From SMWD01 sp964629475 (GTDB taxonomy: Bacteria > Pseudomonadota > Gammaproteobacteria > Steroidobacterales > GCA-2729495), in contig CAZVQW010000015.1 in assembly GCA_964629475.1 (NCBI GenBank), positions 10,544 to 74,543 of the forward strand: a stretch of DNA of 64,000 nt, given 5' to 3'. The notes under the pieces were generated by a model. The model worked only from the letters and a program-made list of their open reading frames with translations. It was not told the DNA's origin and did not search any database. The translations under genes were made by a program, and so were the position numbers. Below, in pieces: positions 16,601-27,664 of the stretch (its first letter is position 1; every line of letters starts with the position of its first letter).

Positions 16601-18454
16601 ATGACAGGTCCAATTCGATGCGCCATGCGCACGCCGCTTCTGCCGGCAATTTTCTTGTTTATGATCGCCGGTTTTCTGACTGGCTGCGGTGGTTCCGGCG
16701 GTGCCGGCGATGAAACCGGCATGGCATATGTCACGCTGACGGACGCAGAGGGTGATTTCGCAACGTATACGGTCGACATTACCTCGATCATGCTCGAACG
16801 CGCCGACGGCACGCGCGTCGAAACCTTGCCTAACCGGGCGCGTATCGATTTCACGCAGTATGTCGAACTAACAGAAATGTTTACAGCTGCACAGATTCCG
16901 AATGGATCTTATGTCGGAGGTGCGATTACGCTCGACTATACGAATGCCGATGTGCAGGTCGAAGTTGGAGATGCCGCGGTACCGGCAACTGTTGTTGATA
17001 CCGACGGTAATTTGCTCGGTTTGTATACCCTCGACCTGCAGCTGGAGGATCGTGACCGGTTGATCGTCGCGCCCGGGAGACCCGCATTGCTCGAGATTGA
17101 TTTTGATCTTGCGGCGTCGCATGAAGTCGACACACAACAGAACACTCCCGTCGTCACGGCGGCACCCTTTCTTGTAGCGGATGTCGCCCCGGTTGACGAA
17201 AAGGATTTACGGGTTCGCGGTCCGTTGGTCGCCGTCGATCAGGCCGCTTCGGGCTATGAGGTCCGCTTGCGCCCCTGGCATCGCCGCGATGGTGACTTTG
17301 GTCCGTTTACGGTCAATGTCACGGACACTACCGAGTTCGAAATCGACGGTATTTCGTATAGCGGTGCAGAAGGACTTGCTGCACTCGATACGCTGGACAG
17401 GGGTGCGCCAACAATTGCACAGGGTACGCTCGATATTGATGCGCGTGAGTACGTGGCCACAATCGTGCTTGCGGGTGATAGCGTACCGGGCCACGGTTAC
17501 GATGCCGTGCTCGGCAACGTCGTTGCACGAGATTTGAATTTGCTGACTATCCGCGGTGCGACGATCGTGCCGGCGTCGGGCAGTGTTGTATTCAACGATG
17601 AAGTTGCGGTGACGATCGGATCCGACACAATGGTTACAAGGGACGGCAGTCCACGTGCCGATCTGGATATCGGGGATATTTCCGTCGGTCAACGTATCCG
17701 GATTTTCGGTACAGTTAACTCCGACCCGGCCGTGCCCGGATTGACGATGGATGCGACCCAGGGTCGGGCACGTCTGCGGATTACACATCTGTCAGGCACG
17801 GCCAATACGGTAACGACGGGTCTGCTGACACTGGACTTGCACGGCATCGACGGCCGAAGAATCGAGTTGTTCGATTTTACCGGCACGGGAATGACGCCCG
17901 ATCAGGATGCGGATCCACTCGACTATGAAATCGACACATCGACGCTCGGGCTCGGGTTCGTCGATCCCGATACGCCGCTGCGGGTATTCGGTTTTGTCAA
18001 TGAATTCGGCGTGGCTCCGCCCGATTTCACCGGGCGCACCGTCATTGACGTTGGCATCATGCGGGCGAAACTCGGCATCGGCTGGTTTCCCGATGGGACG
18101 GTTGCGCCGTTCCTGAGCATCGGTCCGGATGGATTGGTGCCGGATCTGGACAACCCAAATCTCGGGCTGCGTCATCACCTGAAGATCGGCCATGTCGTGA
18201 TCGACCTGACGGAGATGGCGGCGGCACCGACGATTCTGCCCGCGGATAACGCACGCACTCGTTTCGCCATCATGCAGGGCCATCGAGTACAACTGTTCCG
18301 CGACTTCGACCGTTTCGTTGCAACGCTGGCGCAACTGCTGGACGGTGCAACCTCTGCCTATACGATGCATGCAACCGGGCAATACGACCGGGATGCCAAT
18401 GCAGTATATGCCCGCACGATCAGTATCCAGCTGGGAACGGACACAACGGAGTAA
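16601..18454 (+). CDS. DUF4382-like lipoprotein
   Basis: 617 residues with a lipoprotein signal: hydrophobic run then lipobox FLTGCGGSGG near residue 29. The first part of the mature protein (MAYVTLTDAEGDFATYTVDI, a DITSIMLERADGTRVE stretch and a FTQYVELTEMFTAAQIPNGSYVG block) fits DUF4382, an immunoglobulin-like domain of surface lipoproteins. The remainder holds several small beta modules of the VxGxVxxxD type (LRVRGPLVAVD, VLGNVVARDLNLLTIRG, RIRIFGTVNSDP) resembling DUF5666 repeats. A GGGAGA ribosome site precedes the ATG at 16601. It stands alone after the DUF3106 gene (118-bp gap). Expected at the outer membrane; function unknown. Confidence 0.78.
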   Translation: MTGPIRCAMRTPLLPAIFLFMIAGFLTGCGGSGGAGDETGMAYVTLTDAEGDFATYTVDITSIMLERADGTRVETLPNRARIDFTQYVELTEMFTAAQIPNGSYVGGAITLDYTNADVQVEVGDAAVPATVVDTDGNLLGLYTLDLQLEDRDRLIVAPGRPALLEIDFDLAASHEVDTQQNTPVVTAAPFLVADVAPVDEKDLRVRGPLVAVDQAASGYEVRLRPWHRRDGDFGPFTVNVTDTTEFEIDGISYSGAEGLAALDTLDRGAPTIAQGTLDIDAREYVATIVLAGDSVPGHGYDAVLGNVVARDLNLLTIRGATIVPASGSVVFNDEVAVTIGSDTMVTRDGSPRADLDIGDISVGQRIRIFGTVNSDPAVPGLTMDATQGRARLRITHLSGTANTVTTGLLTLDLHGIDGRRIELFDFTGTGMTPDQDADPLDYEIDTSTLGLGFVDPDTPLRVFGFVNEFGVAPPDFTGRTVIDVGIMRAKLGIGWFPDGTVAPFLSIGPDGLVPDLDNPNLGLRHHLKIGHVVIDLTEMAAAPTILPADNARTRFAIMQGHRVQLFRDFDRFVATLAQLLDGATSAYTMHATGQYDRDANAVYARTISIQLGTDTTE

Positions 18455-18533
18455 AGGTTCGCCAGTGATGCCCGTGGCCTGTTACCTCACAATGTTGAGG
18501 GGCTGCGGGCATCAAGGGCAGGGGTTCAGTCCG

Positions 18534-18947
18534 TCAGAACCCGACCCTGAACATCGTTGCCGGCTTGGTGGTTTCCCCGGGCATTTCGGGAAGATCCGAT
18601 TCTCTGCGCATCCGGAGTTCATCCTGAGGACTGTATCCCCATTGAATTCGGGATGATTCATCTACAGTCGTGGAGCCGGAAGCCCGCCACGCATTTTCTT
18701 CTTCGAGGAGCCGCATGCTGCCCTGCTCGAGCATGAGTCTTTCGCGCATCATTTCTTCATACAGCGCATCGACATCGACCGGGTCACCGGATTTCTTGTT
18801 AGCATAGACAACGAGTTCCTCGACTACTTCGTCTTCTTCGTCCGGTTGTTCGGCATCATCCTGGGCGAGTACAGCCATGCTTCCGAATGCCACAACCACA
18901 ACAGCGAAGCCAAACCTACTGAAGGAAATTGCGCGATGCGCAAGCAT
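18534..18947 (-). CDS. Hypothetical exported acidic protein
   Basis: About 137 residues from an ATG at 18947 that overlaps the preceding gene's TAA (TAATG), a typical coupled start; a longer frame would begin at 18971 inside that gene. Signal peptide MLAHRAISFSRFGFAVVVV, ending near SMAVLAQ. The mature part is acidic at first (DDAEQPDEEDEVVEELVVYANK) and then helical and charged (YEEMMRERLMLEQGSMRLLE). I do not recognise the family. Translational coupling to the solute-binding protein suggests a shared role in the periplasm. Confidence 0.6.
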   Translation of the reverse strand: MLAHRAISFSRFGFAVVVVAFGSMAVLAQDDAEQPDEEDEVVEELVVYANKKSGDPVDVDALYEEMMRERLMLEQGSMRLLEEENAWRASGSTTVDESSRIQWGYSPQDELRMRRESDLPEMPGETTKPATMFRVGF

Positions 18948-19747
18948 TACTCGGCAACGTCCTCTGCCCACTCGAGCGTTCCGAACCAGTAGTCACGTGT
19001 GGTTGCGATCCAGCGATCAGCTTGCCTGGCCGTGACCCATGCATTCAGATAATTCAACAGCTCCTGTTCGCCTTTTTTCACCGCAAGAGCCTCTTTGGAG
19101 GCAAGCAGGGGCTTTTTAACCGGCAGGTCGACTTTGTCACTGTTATTCAGGGCCAGGAATCTTGTCTGGGTCAGACTGGCAAGATAGGCATGTGCTTCAC
19201 CTTCAACGCATGCTTTCCCTGCCTGCACGGCATCTGTAAAAACCTTGATCGTTGCCTGGTCGAAAAGTGTCTGCGTCACGCTGTGTGCGAGGGTGCCGTT
19301 CACCACCGCGATCGTGATATCCGGGCTGTTGAGTTCCTCGAGTGTCTTGATCTCCTGCGTCTTGCTGGTATTGGTGGCGAGACCGACGCCTGAATCGGCG
19401 GTCGGCCGGCTGAAATTAACCTGCAGTGCCCGCCCGGGAGTAATCGACATCCCTCCGGCCAGTATGTCTATTTCTCCGCTTTGCACAGCCGGAATGACTT
19501 CGTCCCACGGGTAAAGCCTGAACTCGGGCTTTACACCCATGTCCTTTGCCAGTTTTCTGGCAAGGTCGATTTCGAAACCGATCAGATCGCCGGACCTGGA
19601 CTTCATGGTCCATGGGGCGAATTCTGCGACGCCAAAACGAATGGAGCCCCGTTCGAGGATATCGTCCAGCACATCAGCGCCGGCCAGGCTAGATATGGAC
19701 AGCAGGAGGAGCGGCAGTAATCGAAGAATCGGTGTGCGCAGGGCCAT
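18947..19747 (-). CDS. Periplasmic solute-binding protein, amino-acid ABC type (family 3)
   Basis: 266 residues with a signal peptide (LLPLLLLSISSLAGA). The body is a two-lobed type-3 binding protein: GSIRFGVAEFAPWTMKSRSG, then LIGFEIDLARKLAKDMGVK, the YPWDEVIPAVQSGEIDILAGG hinge region and MSITPGRALQVNFSRP. Such proteins bind amino acids or related small molecules for ABC import, or act as sensor domains. No permease or ATPase gene is near: upstream is an amidase gene 139 bp away, downstream a coupled hypothetical exported protein. It is therefore an orphan binding protein. Ligand not predictable. Confidence 0.88.
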   Translation of the reverse strand: MALRTPILRLLPLLLLSISSLAGADVLDDILERGSIRFGVAEFAPWTMKSRSGDLIGFEIDLARKLAKDMGVKPEFRLYPWDEVIPAVQSGEIDILAGGMSITPGRALQVNFSRPTADSGVGLATNTSKTQEIKTLEELNSPDITIAVVNGTLAHSVTQTLFDQATIKVFTDAVQAGKACVEGEAHAYLASLTQTRFLALNNSDKVDLPVKKPLLASKEALAVKKGEQELLNYLNAWVTARQADRWIATTRDYWFGTLEWAEDVAE

Positions 19748-19886
19748 TAGAATTTCCCAATGATTGATATTTTGTATAGTGGAGTTTGTGGTGATTTTGA
19801 GTGAGCCCCCTGAGTTTGTCCAGCATGGGGGCTGTATGAAAATTCATGTTAAGGCTCGAGGATTGGGGCTATTATTGCCTGACCGG

Positions 19887-21431
19887 TCAGGTTTTGCGGC
19901 TGGGTACGAGATGTGGAGGTTCGACAGGTGCCAGAAGCATTTCAACAGCGCGACCGATGCCCAGCATATTCCGGTCTGTTCCGGCAAGGCCATCGATGCT
20001 AAGTCCTACCGGCATGCCTTCTCTGGACAGTCCTGCCGGAAGGGTCAAGCTGGGATTGCCGACAATACTCGCCAGCATAGTATTACTGAAATAGAACCAG
20101 GAAAAGATTGATTTCCCATCGCGAATCACACTGTCATCTTCCGCTCGTGGGAGCGCTATCTCCGGAGTTGTCGGAAAGGCCAAAGCCTGAATTTCGAGTT
20201 TTTCATAGAGATCTTTATATAGTTTCTTCAGGTGCGGCACATGAATGTTCTTTGCTTCTCGATACAAGGCAATATCTTGCTGATTCTTTAATTGACCTTG
20301 GAACAACCTGCGGGCAGCCGGAGACGCGATCTGGTCAGTGAGTTCGGTAACAGTCATGTCCAATGCGTATTTCGTCAGGTAAGCCGTCATTGCTTCTTGA
20401 AACTCATATCCGATCAATGCGCCGGAAGCTTTGCCGGTTATCAGTTTTATTTCGGAAAGATCAACGGGTACCAGGATGAATCCCGCCGCCTGGAGCTTGT
20501 CGAAAGCCCTGTCAATAACGAATGCTACATCTTTGCTGGCGGCTGTCATCAGCGTGTCATACGGAACACCCAGTCGTATCGATGCTGGCTCGGGAGGTAA
20601 AGCATCATCGACATCGCCGGTTATCACAGCATCCATCAAGGCTACGTCTTCGACGTTGCGCCCGATAGGTCCGGCCGTATCCAGAGTTCGGCTAAGCGGA
20701 ATGATGCCCTCTGCCGGATAGCGGCTCGTGGTCGGCCTGAGGCCCACTGCTCCACACAAAGCAGCTGGAACCCTGATCGAGCCCGCGGTATCCGTGCCGA
20801 GGCCGCCGTGTACCAGATAAGCTGCAACTGCGGCAGCTGTTCCGCCGGAACTGCCGCCCGGCACTCGATCCATGTCGTATGGATTTCCCACGGCGCCAAA
20901 TGTGTGATTGTTGCTGGTACCGCCTGACGACAACTCGTGCATATTTGCCTTTCCCGCGAGTAGGGCGCCGCCAGCGAACAGGCTGGCGGCGACAGGTGCA
21001 TCGACACCGGGGCGGTTATTTTTCAGGCCGGGCGTGCCGCCGCTGGTGGGCAGAGCCTGCGTATTGATATTGTCTTTCAGTATTATGGGAACGCCATGTA
21101 ATGGACCGGTTTTAGCGCCACTTCGGACGGTGGCATCGGCCTTAATGGCGTTATTGAGCAACTGTTCCGCATCGAAAGTCGTGTAGGCATTAAGAGCGGA
21201 ATACTCGTTGGCTGCTGCAATGATTTCTTCCGTGAGCTCTCTTGCTGTCAGGTCGCCAGTCCGCAAGAGTTTCGCTGTATCGCTGAGCGTCCATTTCAAC
21301 AGTGAGTTGTTCCCGCTGGTATTAATATCTCGACTCGTGACTGATTGTTGAAACATAAAGGGAGTGCTTAATCCAAATACGCCGATAGCACTTCGTTTCA
21401 GGAGTTTTCGTCTTGAGATTCTGTTGGTCAT
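19887..21431 (-). CDS. Amidase-signature-family enzyme with Tat signal
   Basis: 514 residues. The N-terminus ISRRKLLKRSAIGVFGLS is a twin-arginine export signal, so the enzyme probably folds in the cytoplasm and acts in the periplasm. The amidase signature is complete: a catalytic Lys in PIILKDNINTQALPTSGGTP, and the Ser-rich GGSSGGTAAAVAAYLVHGG and LGTDTAGSIRVPAALCG segment holding the cis-Ser and Ser nucleophile. These enzymes hydrolyse amide bonds; the substrate cannot be told (peptide amides and aryl amides are common). The neighbouring orphan solute-binding protein could bind a product or substrate (speculative). Local A+T is higher than in the surrounding core genes, compatible with acquisition. 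Confidence 0.92.
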   Translation of the reverse strand: MTNRISRRKLLKRSAIGVFGLSTPFMFQQSVTSRDINTSGNNSLLKWTLSDTAKLLRTGDLTARELTEEIIAAANEYSALNAYTTFDAEQLLNNAIKADATVRSGAKTGPLHGVPIILKDNINTQALPTSGGTPGLKNNRPGVDAPVAASLFAGGALLAGKANMHELSSGGTSNNHTFGAVGNPYDMDRVPGGSSGGTAAAVAAYLVHGGLGTDTAGSIRVPAALCGAVGLRPTTSRYPAEGIIPLSRTLDTAGPIGRNVEDVALMDAVITGDVDDALPPEPASIRLGVPYDTLMTAASKDVAFVIDRAFDKLQAAGFILVPVDLSEIKLITGKASGALIGYEFQEAMTAYLTKYALDMTVTELTDQIASPAARRLFQGQLKNQQDIALYREAKNIHVPHLKKLYKDLYEKLEIQALAFPTTPEIALPRAEDDSVIRDGKSIFSWFYFSNTMLASIVGNPSLTLPAGLSREGMPVGLSIDGLAGTDRNMLGIGRAVEMLLAPVEPPHLVPSRKT

Positions 21432-21846
21432 AAATTTTTGTTGCTTCGTCGTCGCCGGTCGTCAGGGCACAAGGATTAACTTGTGTTTTTTGATTTTATC
21501 TTATTGCTATCAGTCGTTTTGGTGCGGCACTCTGAACCATTAGATTCTATGGATGATCTAAGGTACATAAAACGTTACTGTCTCACCATAAGCAAGAGAT
21601 AGGGTCATTGTGATTCTGGCATCAGTCAACCCTCTTTAAGACTGGAGAGCCTGTACACGATGCTATCCACAAAAGATCTGATAAAAACGCTCACAAATAA
21701 AGGGTATTGCCAGTGATGAGTTAGCTGTCCCGATACCGCGAGTTACTCGTGTTGCGGGTCGGATAAAAAAAGCCCGGCGATATTGCCGGGCTTTGATGTC
21801 GATCGCGAACCGGCACAGGGTGCTGGATCCGCTCTAAATTTTGCTG
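21432..21846. other. 415-bp gene-free stretch with a relic of an oxidoreductase 3' end
   Basis: No credible gene. It contains 21458-21483, a near copy of the last 26 bp of the quinone-oxidoreductase-like gene at 23862 (same strand, encoding KLILVP then stop), an imperfect hairpin near 21729-21763, and the intrinsic terminator of the secreted-protein gene at 21765-21794. The rest is A+T-rich and holds the likely amidase promoter, but I cannot point to its hexamers. Confidence 0.55.
21765..21794 (-). terminator. Intrinsic terminator after the secreted beta-rich protein gene
   Basis: Perfect 10-bp stem AAAGCCCGGC / GCCGGGCTTT (21769-21778 with 21785-21794), loop of 6, followed on the minus strand by a run of seven T (complement of the A run 21765-21771). 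It lies about 50 bp after the stop at 21847. Confidence 0.93.
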
Positions 21847-23337
21847 CTACTTGATCTCGGGATGTAACTGAATGTTGCCCGAACGAATATAGCCTTCCAC
21901 CTCATAGATGACTGCCGAATTTGGATCGGTTGTCTCGTGGATTCTGAATCGGTAGAAGTCCTGGCAATCACAATCTGCGATTTGCCCGTCACTACCACCG
22001 ACAGGACATTGTTGCGAGTTGCCCGGGTTTTTCTTGGGATTTTTACTACCTGGCTCGCCGAGATCTTCGACGTGACCAGAGGCCCAGTGCAAGGTTTGTC
22101 CCGCAACTGCATTAGCGGTGGCCGGCGTTGACTGTCCAATGTTCTTGAAGCTGCCAATACCTTCCCAGTTCAGCTGTTTGGCTGGCGCTGGCCGTGCCGG
22201 GTTGCAGAAACCAGGGTCACTGCATTCGACAAAATCAATCTCGGTACCCGGAGGTGCGCTGGCGGTGCCCATATGAAAAGCGAATTTTCCGAGCGGACCG
22301 CGGTGCTGGACATGCTGCCATTCACCGAAAGGCTGCGGTTGCCGTGCCGTTGGCGCGCCAATTTGCCCGCCGAACGTATAAAAATTACGCGCATCCTTGC
22401 CTTCACCCATTTTGCCGTTCCAGGTTCCGTCTTCATGGGCGCCGCCGCCAGTCATACGGCAGGCGAGTGGAGAGATGTCTTCCGGTGGAATGCTCAGTGC
22501 GCCGGCAATCCAGTTAAACGAGGCCGGTAGATTTGCTGAGCCATCGCTCACGGACAGTGCCTGGGCCGTCAGGGAAGTAGCGCCGGCGGGAATATTCACC
22601 GGCAGAACAAATGCATCCCAGAAATCGCCGGCCAGCGAACCCAGTGGATTCTCGAATCTGATCGTTGATCCGGCCACCTCGATATCGATGGCGTTAGGTA
22701 GGTTCAGCCCGCCAACACTTCCGGCAAAGACGGCGAACATGGCGGTACGATCCTGAGCTGCGGCCGCAAACGTATAAGTCTGCGGTACAGTGGTGTCCAG
22801 CGGCGGTGCAAAGTTGATAAAAGCAAGATCACTGCCATCGTTGAGTTCGATCTCGGAGAGGCCGCTCGTCATATCATCGTATATAACGATTATGCCGGCA
22901 CCGCTATTGTCGACATCATAAGTGAGGCCTGACATCGGTATCGAGTTGGGCCCGACAGCGACCTTGCCGAGACCGGTAATATCTGCCCGATAAACGTCGA
23001 TGGAGACATTGGAGAAAAACAGGGTGGGGCCGCCAATCAACGTGCCGGTAACCTCCGTTCCATCGATCTCGATCGTATCGTCATCCGCAGATGAAAATTC
23101 ACCGCTCCAGTAAAGAATTACCTGCTTGATCGTCACTCCGGCCGGTACCGTTATATCAAGATTAGCGGGCCCGGCGGCGAGGCCGACACCGCCAATAGTG
23201 ACGCCGGTTCCGGTTGCTATCGGAATGCTCGGGTCACCCAGTGTTTCTGTGCCGTCTGCGTGGAGGGTGAGAGGGATCCAGCAAATAAAAAAAGTTAATG
23301 CTGCAAGAAATTTTAATGGACGAGATTGAGGGCGCAT
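21847..23337 (-). CDS. Secreted beta-rich protein of unknown function
   Basis: 496 residues with a signal peptide (LKFLAALTFFICWIPLTLHA). Residues of about 25-290 are a beta-rich region with KQVILYWSGEFSS, VSIDVYRADITGLGKVAVG and NSGAGIIVIYDD, resembling the DUF3344-like type of secreted domains. A second region opens with CRMTGGGAHEDGTWNG and contains YTFGGQIGAPTAR, KFAFHMGTASAPPGTEIDF, CSDPGFCNPARPAPAKQ and a DCDCQDFYRFRIHE end, a pattern I associate with post-COAP-1-type domains (recollection, unverified). Eight or so cysteines in the second half suggest disulphides. No C-terminal anchor is seen. It stands alone between 524 bp of empty DNA and a strong terminator, so it is probably a single-gene unit. 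Confidence 0.72.
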   Translation of the reverse strand: MRPQSRPLKFLAALTFFICWIPLTLHADGTETLGDPSIPIATGTGVTIGGVGLAAGPANLDITVPAGVTIKQVILYWSGEFSSADDDTIEIDGTEVTGTLIGGPTLFFSNVSIDVYRADITGLGKVAVGPNSIPMSGLTYDVDNSGAGIIVIYDDMTSGLSEIELNDGSDLAFINFAPPLDTTVPQTYTFAAAAQDRTAMFAVFAGSVGGLNLPNAIDIEVAGSTIRFENPLGSLAGDFWDAFVLPVNIPAGATSLTAQALSVSDGSANLPASFNWIAGALSIPPEDISPLACRMTGGGAHEDGTWNGKMGEGKDARNFYTFGGQIGAPTARQPQPFGEWQHVQHRGPLGKFAFHMGTASAPPGTEIDFVECSDPGFCNPARPAPAKQLNWEGIGSFKNIGQSTPATANAVAGQTLHWASGHVEDLGEPGSKNPKKNPGNSQQCPVGGSDGQIADCDCQDFYRFRIHETTDPNSAVIYEVEGYIRSGNIQLHPEIK

Positions 23338-23861
23338 GATCGTATTCCACTTGGCTGATGAAGTGCAAAGTCGATCTACTGATCGTGTTATTTATTGTTC
23401 GCTTCTAATGTCACAACTGGTGCCTACTTGGAGAAAGTAAAGCAGCAATCTGTAGCAGACATTACCGAGGCTCAGAAAATGTTCATTTTTTAGATACTTG
23501 CCAAGCAGGCGCTTTGGCGCCATACAGGATAAGCCGGCTTCATTTTCTGGCGGTTTTAAAAAGGGTTCCTGATCCTTTATTTTCCCGCCTATTAAGGAAA
23601 ACCGCTTTAGTTTTTGTTATTGAAATCAATGTACATCTAACCAGATTATTCAGCAAATTAACATAATGCCAATTTGAGAACGCATCTTCCCATTCACTCA
23701 TCAAATAACCTGTAGATACCGGTTTCTAAGCCGTTTCACTCATGTCTGTGGGCGGAAATTTCAGATCAAGTAGCGAGTGTGAGGTTGGTCCCGGTCTTTA
23801 TTTCAAAGTATAAAAATTTACCACGGTCTGTGAGTCGGATCAGTGCTGTGGGTGTCGGCCG
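23338..23861. other. 524-bp gene-free, A+T-rich stretch
   Basis: No open frame with coding character on either strand. It is more A+T-rich than the flanking genes and must contain the promoter of the secreted beta-rich protein gene (minus strand). I see no strong terminator, tRNA, repeat or phage/IS remnant in it. Confidence 0.5.
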
Positions 23862-24896
23862 TCAGGGCACAAGAATTAATTTGCCCACCGTCTGGCCTGA
23901 TTCGATCGCGCGGTGTGCATCGGCCACGCGTTCCAGTGGGTAGGCGGTGACGGGCGGTGGGGTGAGTTTGTTCTCGGCAAACCAGGTGCTCAAGGTGTCC
24001 ATGGCCTCATCCAGCATCCACCGTTCCTCGAACAGGTAGCTGAGATTAAATGCCAGTACACTCGTGCTGCGTCGGGTCATGTCTAGTGGATTGAAGTGTG
24101 GGGTGCGCAGATAGTCCAGAGCCAGCCTGATCGGATTTGCCCGGCCGCCCTTCCTGGGCAACATCGTATGAAAGCCATAGACGATTAGTTTGCCCGGAGT
24201 GCGCAAGTGTTGATAACTGTCCCGCAGGGTCGCGACACCATTTGCATCGGCGATAATGTCATAGCCCTGCGGGGCGATTTTTTCTGCCTCGGCCCAGAGC
24301 GAAATACTCGACTTGTCGATCACGAAGTCGGCCCCGTGGCTGCGAGCCGTTTCGACTTTATGATTCGCGCCCACAACACCCGTGACCTCGCAGCCGCTGA
24401 TCCTGGCCAGCTGGACGAGAGCGCCGCCGACCCCGCCTGCCGCGGAATGAATCAGAATGCGTTGCCCGGTGCGCGGGCGCGCCAGTTCGATTAGTCCGTA
24501 ATAAGCCGTCAGGTAGACGGCCGGGAAAGCGGCCGCCTGTTTGAAGTCAAGTCCCGCCGGAATCGCGAATACGTTTTCCCGAGATACTTTCACCTCGCTG
24601 GCATAGCCGTTGAACAACGTCACGGCGAAGACTCGGGAACCGACGGCGAGGTCGTGAATGTTTTCGCCGATGGCCCTGACGGTGCCGGCTACTTCGAAGC
24701 CCGGCGTGATCGGCCAGCCCACGAATTCTTTGGCGGAGGCGTACAGCCCCATCCGCACGATGCAGTCGGCATAGTTGACGCCGATTGCGGCCACGTCGAT
24801 TACGACTTCTCCCGGCTCCGGCTGCAGATCGGGAAGGGATTCGAATTCGAGGCAATCGTAGGAACCGGCTTTTCTGATTGTGACGCGGCGGTACAT
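23862..24896 (-). CDS. Zinc-free medium-chain dehydrogenase, quinone-oxidoreductase/VAT1-like
   Basis: 344 residues. N-terminal GroES-like domain (GVNYADCIVRMGLYA, ITPGFEVAGTVRAIGENIHD) and a Rossmann domain with the NADPH-binding AAGGVGGALVQLA motif near residues 147-160, followed by GCEVTGVVGANHKVETARSHG. The catalytic and structural zinc cysteines of alcohol dehydrogenases are absent, placing it with NADPH:quinone oxidoreductases and VAT1-like proteins. Likely a cytosolic NADPH-dependent reductase of quinones or enones; the exact substrate is unknown. It begins 25 bp after the ettA stop, so it may be read through from ettA. Confidence 0.88.
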   Translation of the reverse strand: MYRRVTIRKAGSYDCLEFESLPDLQPEPGEVVIDVAAIGVNYADCIVRMGLYASAKEFVGWPITPGFEVAGTVRAIGENIHDLAVGSRVFAVTLFNGYASEVKVSRENVFAIPAGLDFKQAAAFPAVYLTAYYGLIELARPRTGQRILIHSAAGGVGGALVQLARISGCEVTGVVGANHKVETARSHGADFVIDKSSISLWAEAEKIAPQGYDIIADANGVATLRDSYQHLRTPGKLIVYGFHTMLPRKGGRANPIRLALDYLRTPHFNPLDMTRRSTSVLAFNLSYLFEERWMLDEAMDTLSTWFAENKLTPPPVTAYPLERVADAHRAIESGQTVGKLILVP

Positions 24897-24921
24897 TCAG
24901 GTGGCCCAAGTGACGACCCGG

Positions 24922-26589
<1,668 letters not shown>

Positions 26590-26685
26590 TATCTGATTCC
26601 ATCATGGTTCGGGAAAGCGGATTATCCGGTAAGCCTCGTGGCTTGAAAAGCTATACTTAAATTCTGGTCAAACCGAGGAACTGAT

Positions 26686-27645
26686 GTGACCGAAAACCAG
26701 CGTGTGCTCGTTTACAAAGACGACAAAATTGCCGCCTATGGATTCGGCGATGGTCATCCGTTTGGTCCCGATCGACATGCTGCTTTTCACCGTGAGCTGG
26801 AAGTCAGCGGCGTGGCAAATGCGGTTGAACTGACGAGTGGCGATGCAGCGACAGACGAAGAATTGCTCGCCTTCCATACCGCTGACTACATTGCGTTTGT
26901 GCGAGAACGATGTCGCGAAGGCTACGGGTTCCTTGATGGCGGTGATACACCGGCAATGAGCGGGATCGATGTGGCAGCGGCGGCCGTCGTCGGTGCCGCT
27001 GTTGCGGCGACGGAGCGCATCATGAGTGGTGAGGTGAAGCGGGCATTTGTGCCGATCGCGGGGCTGCACCATGCCGGGCGTGGTCACACGGCCGGTTTTT
27101 GCGTTTTCAACGATTGCGGTGTCGTCATCGAATTATTGCGTGTGCGGCATGGGCTCACGCGCGTTGCCTATGTCGATATCGATGCACATCATGGCGATGG
27201 CGTGTTTTATGCATTTGAAGACGATCCGGATATTTGTATCGCAGACATTCATGAGGACGGTCGGGTCCTGTATCCGGGAACCGGAGATTCTCAGGAGACC
27301 GGTCGGGGTGCGGCGGCCGGTACCAAGCTGAATTTACCCCTCGAACCCGGTGCCGGGGACGAGACTTTTTATTCGGCCTGGGAGCAGGTCGAGAAACACC
27401 TCGAGGCCGGTGAGCCGGAGTTCATCGTTTTTCAGTGCGGTGCCGACAGCGTTGCAGGCGACCCGATCACGCATTTGCAGTTTTCGCCGTCGGCGCATGG
27501 GCATGCGGCTGGCCGGTTGTGTGAGATTGCGGGGCGGCTTGGGCATGGTCGGGTGTTGGGGGTCGGGGGTGGTGGTTATAACCGGGATAATCTTGGGAAG
27601 GCGTGGACGGCGGTGGTTCGGGCGTTTGTTGATGCGGGCGGTTGA
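26686..27645 (+). CDS. Histone deacetylase/acetoin-utilisation family hydrolase
   Basis: 319 residues. The HDAC fold motifs are present: GLHHAGRGHTAGFCVFND with the His-His pair, the zinc ligands in VAYVDIDAHHGDGVFYAF, and GVGGGGYNRDNLGKAW near the end. Bacterial members deacetylate acetyl-lysine, acetylpolyamines or acetyl-CoA synthetase; the substrate cannot be told here. Start is GTG at 26686 with GAGGA 7-8 nt upstream; a TATACT at 26652-26657 may be the -10 element. Alone on the plus strand, it is followed by a REP-like palindrome and then glyA. Codon choice becomes very G-rich in the last 100 bp. Confidence 0.92.
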   Translation: MTENQRVLVYKDDKIAAYGFGDGHPFGPDRHAAFHRELEVSGVANAVELTSGDAATDEELLAFHTADYIAFVRERCREGYGFLDGGDTPAMSGIDVAAAAVVGAAVAATERIMSGEVKRAFVPIAGLHHAGRGHTAGFCVFNDCGVVIELLRVRHGLTRVAYVDIDAHHGDGVFYAFEDDPDICIADIHEDGRVLYPGTGDSQETGRGAAAGTKLNLPLEPGAGDETFYSAWEQVEKHLEAGEPEFIVFQCGADSVAGDPITHLQFSPSAHGHAAGRLCEIAGRLGHGRVLGVGGGGYNRDNLGKAWTAVVRAFVDAGG

Positions 27646-27664
27646 GTGCCGGATCTTCGTTTTG

